A stretch of DNA of 64,000 bases from Desulfuromonas acetexigens (GCF_900111775.1 NZ_FOJJ01000039.1:62001-126000); one strand, 5' to 3'. Counted from the first letter of the stretch, positions 20,433-28,732 are shown. Notes: a model not told the origin generated them from the letters alone. Translations and numbers: made by a program.

Positions 20433-21584
20433 ATGGCAGCATTCACAGTACCGAGACAGACATTTCACGGCCCCGGCTCCCTGGAGAACCTGAAGGAGCT
20501 GAAGGGCAAAAAGGCGGTGATTGTCACCGGCGGCGGATCAATGAAGCGTTTCGGATTTCTCGAAAAAAGCATGGCTCTGTTAGCTGATGCCGGGATCGCT
20601 ACGGCCGTTTTGGAGGGGGTTGAAGCCGATCCTTCGGTCGAGACCGTCATGCGCGGCGTTGAATTTTTCAACCGCGAAAACCCGGATCTGATCATCGGCC
20701 TGGGTGGCTGCTCGGCAATTGATGCGGCCAAGGCGATGTGGGTCTTTTATGAGTATCCCAATGCAACGTTCGAAGAGATCACCCAGCCTTTCACCATCCA
20801 GCCGCTACGCAACAAGGCCCGTTTTGTCGCCATCCCTTCCACCAGCGGGACGGGGACCGAGGCGACCTGCGTTGCCGTCATCACCGACACGAAAAAGGGC
20901 ATCAAGTATCCGCTCGTCTCTTACGAACTCTGCCCCGACATCGCCATCGTGGACGGTGAATTGGCGGTCAGCATGCCGGCCAACGTGACCGCCGACACCG
21001 GCATGGATGCCCTGTCGCATGATGTCGAGGCCTTTGTCGCGGCTCTGGCGAGTCCTTATACCGATGCCCTGGCTCTCGACTCGGTGCGCTCTATTTTCGA
21101 CAATCTCCCGAAAGCCTATGACGATGGCAGCCAAATCGGGGTCCGGCAAGCGATGCACGATGCCTCCTGTTTGGCGGGGATGGCCTTTTCAAATGCGATT
21201 CTCGGCATCGTTCACTCCATCGCCCATCAGGTTGGCGGCATGTTCAACATCCCGCATGGCCGCGCCAACGCGATTCTGATGCCGAACGTTGTGCGCTTCA
21301 ACCGCCGAGCCACCGACAAGTACCGTCAGCTGGCCCAGGCTTTGGGAAAAGAAACAGCGGAAGATTTCGCTCAGGAACTTGAACGACTCAGACAACGGGT
21401 CGGGATCGAGGACAGCTTCCAGGCCTATGGCCTTGCGGCGGATGCCTGGCAGGATAAACTGGATGCCATGGTACAAAACGCCCTGGCTGATCCCTGCACC
21501 GGCACCAACCCTCGACAACCTTCCGCAGGGGAAATGAAGGAAATCTTCCAATGCTGTTTCGTGGGTAAAATCGTCGACTGTTGA
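20433..21584 (+). CDS. Iron-containing alcohol dehydrogenase
   Basis: A group III Fe-dependent NAD(P)H alcohol dehydrogenase of 383 residues. It has the nucleotide-binding GGGS motif at about residues 34-37 and GLGGCSAIDAAKA, and the SGTGTEAT motif. Metal ligands fall in TGMDALSHDVEAF and GIVHSIAHQVGG...PHGRAN. The size matches the family. AAAGGAG lies 9 nt upstream. It probably reduces aldehydes or oxidises short alcohols. Divergence from the AraC regulator suggests induction by that protein. A strong terminator follows. Confidence 0.92.
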   Translation: MAAFTVPRQTFHGPGSLENLKELKGKKAVIVTGGGSMKRFGFLEKSMALLADAGIATAVLEGVEADPSVETVMRGVEFFNRENPDLIIGLGGCSAIDAAKAMWVFYEYPNATFEEITQPFTIQPLRNKARFVAIPSTSGTGTEATCVAVITDTKKGIKYPLVSYELCPDIAIVDGELAVSMPANVTADTGMDALSHDVEAFVAALASPYTDALALDSVRSIFDNLPKAYDDGSQIGVRQAMHDASCLAGMAFSNAILGIVHSIAHQVGGMFNIPHGRANAILMPNVVRFNRRATDKYRQLAQALGKETAEDFAQELERLRQRVGIEDSFQAYGLAADAWQDKLDAMVQNALADPCTGTNPRQPSAGEMKEIFQCCFVGKIVDC

Positions 21585-21588
21585 TCCG

Positions 21589-21620
21589 AAAAGCTCTCCC
21601 CTGCCCAGGGGAGAGCTTTT
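21589..21620 (+). terminator. Rho-independent terminator
   Basis: A stem of about 15 bp, AAAAGCTCTCCCCTG / CAGGGGAGAGCTTTT, with a two-base loop, 5 bp after the alcohol dehydrogenase stop. Confidence 0.9.
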
Positions 21621-21809
21621 CCGTGCTTGAGATCCCCACAAGACGCGTACGCTGTCGAGGGCGGATGGAAATGGGTCCCGAAAGGACCACGCGTCAAAAA
21701 CACGAGCGATATCGAATTGAAAAACGGCTGACCCGGTTTTCGTTCCACCCAAAAGGGATAGAATCGAATAAGCTGGATAAACAGCCGCTTGGACTAGGAG
21801 GAAAGTGCG

Positions 21810-22076
21810 ATGGCAGTGGGCTGGGCTCGAGATGAGGCGGTGCAGGAACAGATAGACGCCACGGTGGAATCCGCTGTCCAGTTGGCAAAAAGCAGATTAC
21901 CACAAGGCGAAAGTCTGACTCATTGTCAAGAATGCGAAGTGGAAATCCCTGAAGCACGTCGGAAAGCGATGCCCGGGGTTCGATACTGCATCAACTGTCA
22001 GGCGGAACGGGAAAAGAAACAGCAGGCGTCCGCGCTCTATAATCGAAGAGGCAGCAAAGACAGTCAGATAAAGTGA
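21810..22076 (+). CDS. DksA/TraR-family zinc-finger protein
   Basis: An 88-residue small member of the DksA/TraR family, of YbiI/TraR size. The C4 zinc finger CQECEVEIPEARRKAMPG...YCINCQ is intact. There is no long DksA coiled coil, only a short N-terminal helix. Such proteins bind the secondary channel of RNA polymerase. AGGAGG lies 8 nt before the ATG. Short members are common in phage and plasmid-derived DNA, consistent with the accessory setting. Confidence 0.88.
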   Translation: MAVGWARDEAVQEQIDATVESAVQLAKSRLPQGESLTHCQECEVEIPEARRKAMPGVRYCINCQAEREKKQQASALYNRRGSKDSQIK

Positions 22077-22340
22077 CGGGTTTTGAAATAGGTGAGGAGG
22101 GCGGGGGCGATCCCGCCTCTTCCCACACAGCTTATCAAGGGGCCAGCTCACGAAACGGAAAAAATCGCACGCTCAGACTTTTCCCCCGGTCGATTACATC
22201 ACTTGCGTTTCACTCAATGCCCACGAATAGCCTAAAATTCCTTAGGCAAGGTGGGATTGAAATACAGAACAACTTTCAGGATAGGCCCAATTCGGAAAAT
22301 CCGGTTGGGCCTTTGGTGTTTTGGAAATGTTTTGGAAACG
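22077..22340. other. Non-coding stretch with hairpins
   Basis: It contains a small GGCGGG/CCCGCC hairpin just after the TraR-like gene, GCCTAA-AATTCC-TTAGGC near 22228-22245, and AGGCCCAA...TTGGGCCT near 22283-22312. The last is followed by TTTGGTGTTTT and is a plausible terminator. No gene is supported. Confidence 0.5.
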
Positions 22341-22557
22341 GTGAACTGTAAGACGATGCCGAATAGAACAAAAGTGCCTAGAAAACCAACGGCGATTCAC
22401 GGGCGTCTTCGTCACCTGCTAGTTTTACGGCTACATCTTTTTGGGTTCTGTTCTGAGAATGTGGAGGAAAGTCAAATCCGAAAATCTTTTTGCAAATTAG
22501 CCCAATGGGTCCGAAGTTTTTCTTTGTGTTCCTCATTCATCGGCAGCTCATTTAACT
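22341..22557. repeat. 217-bp direct repeat, copy 1
   Basis: Nearly identical (5 mismatches seen by eye) to 28781-28997, same orientation, offset exactly 6440 bp. This copy contains the intact 3' end of hipA and about 130 bp downstream of it. The match stops abruptly on both sides. Confidence 0.92.
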
Positions 22558-23737
22558 TTTCCGGCCATAAACTGCGCGCCTTTTCCAGGGCGTCGGCCAG
22601 GTGCGGCTTTATAGCACGCCATGGCACCCCGGCCCGCTTGGCCCACGCCTCAAAGTTTTCATAAGTGACATCATACCACTCCTTTGTCTTTCCAAGGTTG
22701 AGCGCATATTGCCGCTCGTTTTCAATGTAAACGCTTGTCGTGACGATGTCATAGGCCGGGGCAAGTCGTGGCGTGACCTGGTCGGAATAGAGTAAGCTCC
22801 AGTTCTTTATATGCGCATCGCCATTGGCCAGGAGGATGTTAACCAGCAAGCGTCTGGCAAACTGTTGTGTATCTTCCAGGCCATTTCCAGAGTAATTGTA
22901 AAGAATCTTTGCTATCTGCTCGTAGCTTGCTGAGTTGTATTTTTCATGCGGATATTTCACCAGGACTTGCGCAAAGTCTTCCATGTGGATTCGCTGGTCG
23001 TTGTTGCGATCAAAACGTTTTATCGCAAAGGCTAGTTTCTCATCGGGAAGATTGATCGGAGGCAAGTTGTCGAGTTTATTAAGTTCTACCAGCGTTATTT
23101 CAGGCACATCAACACCTACAATGGATGCCAATGTCATTGCCGTGAATTCATTGACTGGCACATCTTTGTGTTTTGTTGACGGTGTTTTGACGATCCAGTC
23201 GCCAAGAGCATCTCCTTTGGACAGGTTATAGCGACCATCTTGTTGCTTCATGGAAAATTTCATTTGAATCCCGGCGAGAGAGAATTTGTTTTCCCAAGCA
23301 GCCTTTTTCAGTTTAACGGCTTTCGCTTTGCCGTATGCAGACAAGAGATTCGCCGGGAGATCTTCCGGCTCCACAGGCTCGGCAACCAGTGCGCCGGGAA
23401 GATCTTCCCCCAGATAAGAAAAGAGTTGAAATTCGTTGTCGACATGCACCTTGAGGCCTTGGGCGATCAACTCCCGTAGTGCTCCCTCCGGGAGCAAATT
23501 GGATAGCGTAGGATGCAGTTTGTGATTGCGTGACCAAGGTTCCGCCATAAGCTTCTCTGAACGTGGGAAGCCGGGGTGGGTAATCAAGCTAAACGTAGGA
23601 CGAGTTGCATCCGACTTATATTCATCTGCAAAGGTTAATACGTTGTGACCATTCTCGAAACCCGCCAGATAGCCGACCGGCCTGTCGTGCAAGCTGAGCT
23701 TTAGGACGTTGACTTCATTTGTGCCGTGATCGTTCAT
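22472..23737 (-). CDS. hipA: HipA-like serine/threonine kinase toxin
   Basis: A 421-residue HipA family toxin. The N-terminal subdomain has SNLLPEGALRELIA, and the core has the FSLAGIQMKFS loop with the phosphorylation-type Ser. The catalytic loop reads NILLANGDAHIKNWSL (about residues 303-318) and the metal-binding Asp lies in APAYDIV. In characterised members the kinase phosphorylates a tRNA synthetase and causes growth arrest. The 4-bp overlap with the upstream antitoxin gene shows coupling. The last 86 bp are duplicated near 28.9 kb. Confidence 0.92.
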   Translation of the reverse strand: MNDHGTNEVNVLKLSLHDRPVGYLAGFENGHNVLTFADEYKSDATRPTFSLITHPGFPRSEKLMAEPWSRNHKLHPTLSNLLPEGALRELIAQGLKVHVDNEFQLFSYLGEDLPGALVAEPVEPEDLPANLLSAYGKAKAVKLKKAAWENKFSLAGIQMKFSMKQQDGRYNLSKGDALGDWIVKTPSTKHKDVPVNEFTAMTLASIVGVDVPEITLVELNKLDNLPPINLPDEKLAFAIKRFDRNNDQRIHMEDFAQVLVKYPHEKYNSASYEQIAKILYNYSGNGLEDTQQFARRLLVNILLANGDAHIKNWSLLYSDQVTPRLAPAYDIVTTSVYIENERQYALNLGKTKEWYDVTYENFEAWAKRAGVPWRAIKPHLADALEKARSLWPEKLNELPMNEEHKEKLRTHWANLQKDFRI

Positions 23738-24072
23738 TGATCATCCTCAAGTAGATTCTGCCAAGGATCCTCAGACAGGTTTTTCCTTTTGCTGGTCAGG
23801 GTCTGGTCAGATGGTTTTTGCCCGGGTTTCTGTTCTGTCTCGACGCTTTCGAGCACAGCGAAAACGGCATTCACCTTTTCTTTTGGGATAAGCATCAGTT
23901 CGCTGTTCAGGCCTTTGGCAATCAACTCCAGAGTATCGAGTCGCGGGTTCCCCTTCGACTCGAGGCGTTGGTATTGCTGCCGGGATACGCCGACGCGCAT
24001 CATCATGTCGATTTGCTTGAGGCCCAGTTCTAATCGTCTTTTTTTAAGCTGCTTTAGTAGTGAATTTTTCAA
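23734..24072 (-). CDS. hipB: HipB-like HTH antitoxin
   Basis: A 112-residue protein with an N-terminal XRE helix-turn-helix (LGLKQIDMMMRVGVSRQQYQRLE) and a polar C-terminal tail likely to bind HipA. It is the first gene of the hipBA operon, with an ATGA overlap. The upstream region holds four 24-bp operator-like palindromes, which fits autorepression. The ribosome site is a modest AGGAGT-type sequence. Confidence 0.9.
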   Translation of the reverse strand: MKNSLLKQLKKRRLELGLKQIDMMMRVGVSRQQYQRLESKGNPRLDTLELIAKGLNSELMLIPKEKVNAVFAVLESVETEQKPGQKPSDQTLTSKRKNLSEDPWQNLLEDDQ

Positions 24073-24099
24073 GGTAAACTCCTGTGCTGCTTTCTCACT

Positions 24100-24251
24100 T
24101 AAAGAAACATATTAGCTTCTTTTTTACAGAAAAGAAACACGTATGCCTCTTTTGTTGTGAAAGGAAAGATTGCGTACAAAAGCAACTTATATGTTTCTTT
24201 TCGTTGAAACCAACATAAAGATTCCATAAAAGCAACCCATGAATTGCTTTT
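24100..24251. promoter_or_regulatory. Array of four operator-like palindromes upstream of hipBA
   Basis: Four 24-bp imperfect palindromes at 24100-24123, 24130-24153, 24178-24201 and 24228-24251. Left halves read AAAGAAAC or AAAGCAAC, and right halves end in CTTTT. Start-to-start spacings are 30, 48 and 50 bp. HipB proteins bind several palindromic operators before their own gene, so these are the best candidates for the sites. Confidence 0.75.
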
Positions 24252-24477
24252 GGTTGGCTATATGAGGTTAGTTTTTTTGGGGGGGGGGAAATCTTGGACG
24301 ATTATCGCTGGGGCTGGACATTGAAGGGATCTGCCGATGGACTTTTCAGCGGTACCCATGACATCAATTCGGGATGAAATCTGATAAAGGCGGATCGCCG
24401 CGCATTCGCGGAAAGTATGCCCCCTAGCGTGGCCCATTCAAGCCATGCGCCGGGGGGCGGTTATTTCAACTGAGTGG
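24252..24477. other. Non-coding stretch with T7-G10 homopolymer tract
   Basis: Seven T (24272-24278) followed directly by ten G (24279-24288), then sequence with no supported gene up to the stop of the DUF6488-like gene. Confidence 0.55.
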
Positions 24478-24819
24478 TCAGTTCCCGGTATGATTGGCCG
24501 CGATGTAGTCGCCGCCCTCGTTCAGAAACACATACAGGGTCTGCTTTGCCTTGTCTTCCACCTTGGGGTTGTTGAAGATAACAACCCATTCCGGACCGTA
24601 CTTGCCCTGCTTTTTTTCACCGGAAGAAGGGGCCACAGCTGCCCAGGATGCCTCGACTTTCCCCTTATTGGCGATGTTTTTGACGATACTGGCCGCTTTT
24701 TCAAGCGCCTGAGCTTGAGTGATCGGGGTAATCGGACCATGGGAGTGCCCAGGACCGGCAAGGACGGTGCTGGTGGTCAGAGCGAACAGGGCCAGAAAAC
24801 AAACGAAAATTCTGCGCAT
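24478..24819 (-). CDS. DUF6488-type periplasmic protein
   Basis: A 113-residue exported protein with a signal peptide ending at VLAG. A His-bearing stretch GPGHSHGP is followed by a PepSY-like alpha/beta fold (QALEKAASIVKNIANKGK...WVVIFNNP...TLYVFLNEGGDYIAAN). Proteins of this kind are commonly found next to HupE/UreJ genes, as here (9 bp away), and may help periplasmic metal handling. That role is inferred. Minus-strand AGGAGAAA precedes the ATG. Confidence 0.78.
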   Translation of the reverse strand: MRRIFVCFLALFALTTSTVLAGPGHSHGPITPITQAQALEKAASIVKNIANKGKVEASWAAVAPSSGEKKQGKYGPEWVVIFNNPKVEDKAKQTLYVFLNEGGDYIAANHTGN

Positions 24820-24828
24820 CTTTTTCTC

Positions 24829-25620
24829 CTAGTCAATGGATTCACGAAGGGTGCGTTGCTGGTTCAGGATGTCCTGTTCCATCTGCTTGTGTTCATGGTA
24901 ATGGTTGTCGGTGCTGAAGCCGAAGCTGTCTGGGTCGGTGGTATGGCCGAAGCCGTGCATCTGCATGAAAAACAGAAACACCCCCGCAGCGATCAAGCCC
25001 CCATTGGACACGGTACTGAACTGAGCGAAGGATCGGGTTCGCCGCCAACTGGAAATGACCAGCAGCATGATCGCCAGGGCGATAATTTGTCCGATCTCAA
25101 CTCCCACGTTGAAAGAGAGGATGCGACCGATTAGACCGCTGTCCCCCAGGGGGAGTTGCTGCAGTCGGGTGGAGAGTCCGAAACCATGGATCAACCCGAA
25201 GCCGAAAATGACCAGCACGAGGTTGGGCGAAGGTCTTCCCAGGTATCGATTGAAGCCGTCCAGATTGTCGAATCCTTTGTAACAGACGCTCAGGGCGATC
25301 ACGGCATCGACCAGGAAGTAGTTGGCCGAGATGCCGTAAACCGTGGCGAAGACCAGGGTAATGCTGTGCCCCAGGGTAAAAGCGGTAATGTACTTGACGA
25401 TGTCCCGGAAGCCGGTCAGAAAAAAGATGACCCCGAAAATAAACAGCAGATGATCGTAGCCGGTCAGCATGTGGGTCGCACCCAGCCAGACATAGCGAAT
25501 ATAGCCGCCATCCAGCATGGCCTGTTTGTCGGCTTCTGAAATGCCGTGTGCCATGGCCAACGTCGGCAGCAGCACCAGCAGAAGCATTCCCACAACTATT
25601 CTTGCTTTTCTAAAATCCAT
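24829..25620 (-). CDS. HupE/UreJ-family metal permease
   Basis: A 263-residue membrane protein with a signal peptide ending at AMAHG. About seven helices carry conserved histidines (THMLTGYDHLLFIFG, TLGHSITL, GLIHGFGLS). HupE/UreJ proteins are secondary permeases associated with nickel or cobalt. The C-terminus is hydrophilic with His-rich HYHEHK. An inverted repeat (25702-25726) related to one before the BlaI-type repressor gene lies in the upstream region, suggesting common control. Confidence 0.85.
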   Translation of the reverse strand: MDFRKARIVVGMLLLVLLPTLAMAHGISEADKQAMLDGGYIRYVWLGATHMLTGYDHLLFIFGVIFFLTGFRDIVKYITAFTLGHSITLVFATVYGISANYFLVDAVIALSVCYKGFDNLDGFNRYLGRPSPNLVLVIFGFGLIHGFGLSTRLQQLPLGDSGLIGRILSFNVGVEIGQIIALAIMLLVISSWRRTRSFAQFSTVSNGGLIAAGVFLFFMQMHGFGHTTDPDSFGFSTDNHYHEHKQMEQDILNQQRTLRESID

Positions 25621-25701
25621 GAAAAATCTCCAGGTCGTGTCGTTTTCCTGTTCGGGGTTGTGACAAACGAATAGTCGCAGTCTCTACGATAGGCGCCTCC
25701 A

Positions 25702-25726
25702 TAAAAACGATCTATAATCGGTTTTT
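25702..25726. promoter_or_regulatory. Candidate BlaI-type operator before hupE-like gene
   Basis: An inverted repeat AAAAACGAT-CTATA-ATCGGTTTTT. Its halves match the halves of the palindrome at 27150-27178 (common half-site TAAAAACCGA), with one base missing on the left. It lies about 80 bp before the hupE-like start. Confidence 0.5.
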
Positions 25727-25744
25727 CGGGTAAAAAAACCCAGG

Positions 25745-26716
25745 TCAATGGCGGATGACCAGTTCGGTGAGATAGTGCACCGGGCCGGGCAGTACCAAGT
25801 GGGTCAGGAACAGCGGCGGGGAAAACAGCAGCCAGTCGGGAAACACCGGGTCGGAGTAATCCCCCCCAGCCAGCAGAGCCTCAATCCGCAGGATACTTTG
25901 GCTACCGGAAAAACCCACCGAGAAGGGCTGCGACTCCTTTAGCGAAAGCCCCAGCAGTCGTTCAACGGCGATGATCGTTTCCGCGACCAGCAAACGATCT
26001 CCGGTTTTTTCCGCAGCCTGTTCATCGCAGGCCTGCTCCGTGGCCAGAGCCAGATCTTCACGGATAAGTCCCCGAACCCGCCCTGGATAGAAAACGGAAG
26101 CGGTCCGGGCCAGGTACTGCCGCAAAGGATCCCGGTGCCGGACATGGGCCTGCTCATGAGCAAGGACAACCTGTAACTGCTCAGGCGTCAGGGTACGGGC
26201 GAGGGTCGTCGATAAAAAGACTTTCGGGCTCCAGAATCCCACGGTGACGGCAGCCGGCTTGCGCCACTGCACCAGGCTGCAATCCAATCCTCCCTCGACC
26301 TCTGCCTGCCGCAATGCCGTTTTCAGCCGGAAGTTTTCCCGCAGGTGAATTGCCTGCCGCGCCAAGAACATGGCCAGCAGAAGGGCTGCAGGGACATAGA
26401 GGTACCCGGGTAAGATGCCGGAACCGAAAATTGCCGGCTCACTCAGGCAAATATGCGGAAACCGTTCGGCGTGGTTATGACAGTGGCCGGCCGAGATCCC
26501 CAGAAATTCCATGAGCGAAGAAATAAAAAGCAGACCGGCAAAAAAAAGTCCCAGGCTGCCCGGCGCGGTCGCCAACAGGAGCAAGATGGTGGCTCGCCGA
26601 CGCGGTTGGCGTTTCAGCAACCCTTTCCGAAGCAGCGGGTAAACCACTCCCAGCACCACTCCCGCGCCCAGACCGACAACGACCGTAGCCCCAAAAGCCC
26701 AAAGGAGAGATTCCAC
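25745..26716 (-). CDS. M56/M48-type membrane metallopeptidase (BlaR1-like, no sensor)
   Basis: A 323-residue protein with N-terminal and central membrane helices and a cytoplasmic zinc protease domain. That domain has HEQAH (within VVLAHEQAHVRHRDP) and a downstream EQACDEQAA as third-ligand region. It resembles the protease part of BlaR1/MecR1 but lacks a penicillin-binding domain. It lies 8 bp after a BlaI-like repressor gene, so it probably cleaves that repressor on a signal. The start is GTG at 26716 with no clear Shine-Dalgarno, so it may rely on coupling to blaI. Confidence 0.82.
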   Translation of the reverse strand: MESLLWAFGATVVVGLGAGVVLGVVYPLLRKGLLKRQPRRRATILLLLATAPGSLGLFFAGLLFISSLMEFLGISAGHCHNHAERFPHICLSEPAIFGSGILPGYLYVPAALLLAMFLARQAIHLRENFRLKTALRQAEVEGGLDCSLVQWRKPAAVTVGFWSPKVFLSTTLARTLTPEQLQVVLAHEQAHVRHRDPLRQYLARTASVFYPGRVRGLIREDLALATEQACDEQAAEKTGDRLLVAETIIAVERLLGLSLKESQPFSVGFSGSQSILRIEALLAGGDYSDPVFPDWLLFSPPLFLTHLVLPGPVHYLTELVIRH

Positions 26717-26724
26717 GGGAGAAG

Positions 26725-27111
26725 CTATCGTTTCTGCCGACGCTCGGCGATCAACTCCTCCAAGCGGTCGAGCGAATTCTGTTCTATCCGGGAGGCAAGG
26801 TCAACAAAGGCGGAAAGCATCGCTTCCGTTCTCCCACCGGAGAGTTTATCCACGACGTTGTCGATCATTTCGGCCATCAATTGTTCCCTGGTGACGGCGG
26901 GAGAGTAGACAAAGGCATGGCTGACCTTCTCCCGGTTCAGCAGCCCTTTTTTGTACAACCGGTCCGCCGTCGATTGGATGGTGTTCGGCGAAATATTACG
27001 CTTTTCCCCGACTTGCCGATGGATCGCTTTGGCGTCGGCGACGTCAACGTCCCACAGGTGTTCCATGACGGCGATTTCCAGTTCCCCTAGATAGGGACGG
27101 CGGACAAACAT
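26725..27111 (-). CDS. BlaI/MecI/CopY-family repressor
   Basis: A 128-residue winged-helix repressor: LGELEIAVMEHLWDV opening, the ISPNTIQSTADRLYKKGLL recognition region, then a C-terminal dimerisation helix. The start at 27111 is preferred to 27147 because GGGAGG is about 10 nt upstream and the family starts there. Its promoter (TTGACG-18-TATACC on the minus strand) carries a palindrome over the -35, indicating autoregulation. With the M56 protease it forms a BlaR-BlaI-type switch. The likely regulated target here is metal handling, not beta-lactamase. Confidence 0.87.
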   Translation of the reverse strand: MFVRRPYLGELEIAVMEHLWDVDVADAKAIHRQVGEKRNISPNTIQSTADRLYKKGLLNREKVSHAFVYSPAVTREQLMAEMIDNVVDKLSGGRTEAMLSAFVDLASRIEQNSLDRLEELIAERRQKR

Positions 27112-27137
27112 TAATCTAAACCTCCCAAGATGGGATG

Positions 27138-27178
27138 GGTATATCACAGCTAAAATCCGACCGTCAATCGGTTTTTAG
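27138..27178 (-). promoter_or_regulatory. blaI-like promoter with overlapping palindromic operator
   Basis: On the minus strand, TTGACG (27162-27167), an 18-nt spacer and TATACC (27138-27143). The palindrome at 27150-27178 (CTAAAA-n-CCGA ... TCGG-n-TTTTAG) covers the -35 and part of the spacer. Confidence 0.65.
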
Positions 27179-27201
27179 GCGGAAGGATGAAAAAAATACA
27201 C

Positions 27202-27245
27202 TTGCCCCCTTTGTCGGCATAGAGTATACCCCTATGGACTATATT
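27202..27245 (+). promoter_or_regulatory. Promoter and CsoR/RcnR-type operator before the metal exporter operon
   Basis: TTGCCC (27202-27207), a 17-nt spacer and TATACC (27225-27230). The -10 lies in AGTATACCCCTATGGACTATAT, a short inverted sequence with a C-tract as used by CsoR/RcnR regulators (shown here: GTATACCCCTATGG). Repression at the -10 is inferred. Confidence 0.55.
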
Positions 27246-27259
27246 CGAGGGAGTGCGTT

Positions 27260-27532
27260 ATGAGTCTTTGCGGTACAGATCAGGACAAAGGACGGCTGCT
27301 CAGTCGGCTGCGGCGGATCGAAGGGCAGGTTCGCGGCCTGTGCAGCATGGTGGAGCAGGACCGGGACTGCATCGAGGTTCTGCAGCAGGTCGCCTCGGTT
27401 TCCGGAGCATTGCGCGGGGTCTGGCTGCAGATCGTCGGCGATCACCTGCGCGGTTGCGTATCGAAGGCCGTGGTCGAAAACAACGAGAAGCTGATCGACG
27501 AACTGATCGATCACCTTCAGAAAATTCGTTGA
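27260..27532 (+). CDS. CsoR/RcnR-family metal-sensing repressor
   Basis: A 90-residue all-helical regulator (DUF156) with RLRRIEGQVRGL, DCIEVLQQVASV and GDHLRGCV. The metal fingerprint reads Cys (DCIEV), His and Cys (DHLRGC), close to the Cu(I)-type CsoR set. However, the neighbouring exporter is DmeF-like and Ni/Co DmeR proteins belong to the same family, so the metal is uncertain. GAGGGAG precedes the ATG. It is the first gene of a two-gene operon divergent from the blaI-like gene. Confidence 0.9.
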   Translation: MSLCGTDQDKGRLLSRLRRIEGQVRGLCSMVEQDRDCIEVLQQVASVSGALRGVWLQIVGDHLRGCVSKAVVENNEKLIDELIDHLQKIR

Positions 27533-27579
27533 CCGGCCGGTCCCGCGCTTCAACTACAGACATGACTTTAGAGGAACAG

Positions 27580-28602
27580 ATGGAAAGACACGCTCAAACC
27601 ATTGCACGACTTGCCCACACCCATGAAACGGGGGACATCAACACGGCCAATGAACGCCGGACCCTTCAGGTCGTCTTGCTCACCGGCCTCACCATGGCAG
27701 TGGAGATCATCGCCGGGCATTGGACCGGTTCCATGGCCCTGCTGGCCGATGGCTGGCACATGGGGACTCATGCCTTTGCCCTCGGCATCAGCTATATCGC
27801 CTATCTGCTGGCCAGAAAACACAGGGCCTCGGAGTATTTTTCTTTCGGTACGGGAAAATTCGGGGTCCTCGCCGGCTATACCAGTGCCCTGTTCCTGGCG
27901 ATTGCGGCGGGGTGGATGATGGTGGAGTCGGTCCTCCGTTTTTTCAACCCGGTTAAGATTGCCTTTGCCGAAGCGATTGGGGTGACGGTAGTCGGCCTGG
28001 TCATCAATCTGGTCAGCGTCCTGATCCTTCAGCAGACGGATCCCCATCATGACCATGATCACGACCATTCCCATCCTGATCAACATGAGACGGACAAGGC
28101 TTCGGCCGGGCAGAAAGAACTCCCGGCCCATTCTGAATCGCACCACCACCATCATCATGACCATAACTACCGGGCGGCCTACCTGCATGTGATCGCCGAC
28201 ACGCTGACTTCGGTCTTCGCATTGACGGCCTTGCTCGCCGGGCGCTATCTGGGGTGGACCTTTCTGGATCCTGTCATGGGCATGGTCGGCAGCCTGTTGA
28301 TCGGACGTTGGGCCTACCTGCTGATCAAGACCACAGGCCTCATCCTGCTTGACGGCGGGGTTGATTCTGTCGTCAAGGCGCAAATCCGAGAACGGATCGA
28401 GGTCGACGGCGAAAGCAGGGTTGCCGATCTACATCTCTGGCGGGTGGGTTCCAGATCCTTGGCGTTGATCGCCTCCGTTGTCACCGGCGAAAATCGTCGG
28501 GCCGAAGAGTACCAGAGCCGACTTGAAGAGCTGCACGACCTGGTGCATGTCAGCATCGAGGTGCATCCTTGCGACGACCCCGCTTGTTCCTGCTGTCCGT
28601 GA
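27580..28602 (+). CDS. dmeF: DmeF-like cation diffusion facilitator (Co/Ni efflux)
   Basis: A 340-residue CDF exporter. TM2 carries the metal site HxxxD type (LLADGWHMGTHAFALG), and TM5 has HVIADTLTSVFALTALL. A very His-rich cytoplasmic loop lies between helices (DPHHDHDHDHSHPDQH and SHHHHHHDHN). The wording ADGWHMGTHA is the hallmark of DmeF rather than CzcD. The start at 27580 is preferred because AGAGGA lies 6 nt upstream; 27562 is in frame but has no ribosome site. A Cys-rich tail (CDDPACSCCP) is notable and may add metal binding. Confidence 0.88.
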   Translation: MERHAQTIARLAHTHETGDINTANERRTLQVVLLTGLTMAVEIIAGHWTGSMALLADGWHMGTHAFALGISYIAYLLARKHRASEYFSFGTGKFGVLAGYTSALFLAIAAGWMMVESVLRFFNPVKIAFAEAIGVTVVGLVINLVSVLILQQTDPHHDHDHDHSHPDQHETDKASAGQKELPAHSESHHHHHHDHNYRAAYLHVIADTLTSVFALTALLAGRYLGWTFLDPVMGMVGSLLIGRWAYLLIKTTGLILLDGGVDSVVKAQIRERIEVDGESRVADLHLWRVGSRSLALIASVVTGENRRAEEYQSRLEELHDLVHVSIEVHPCDDPACSCCP

Positions 28603-28732
28603 CTCGAAATTGTAATAAATGTTGTTTTGCCTAGCTTCAAAGGCGAACAGCAGGATAATCCTACAAATCCTCTATTGTTGGGCAGAGGAGATCCACTGCC
28701 ACCAGACCCGTGCAAAAAATGGCGCTTTATGA

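Noticed and set aside
22073-22664. Two plus-strand frames over the repeat and hipA end
   Set aside because: They are shadows of the minus-strand hipA and non-coding DNA. The duplicated sequence at 28.8 kb gives the same shadow frame.
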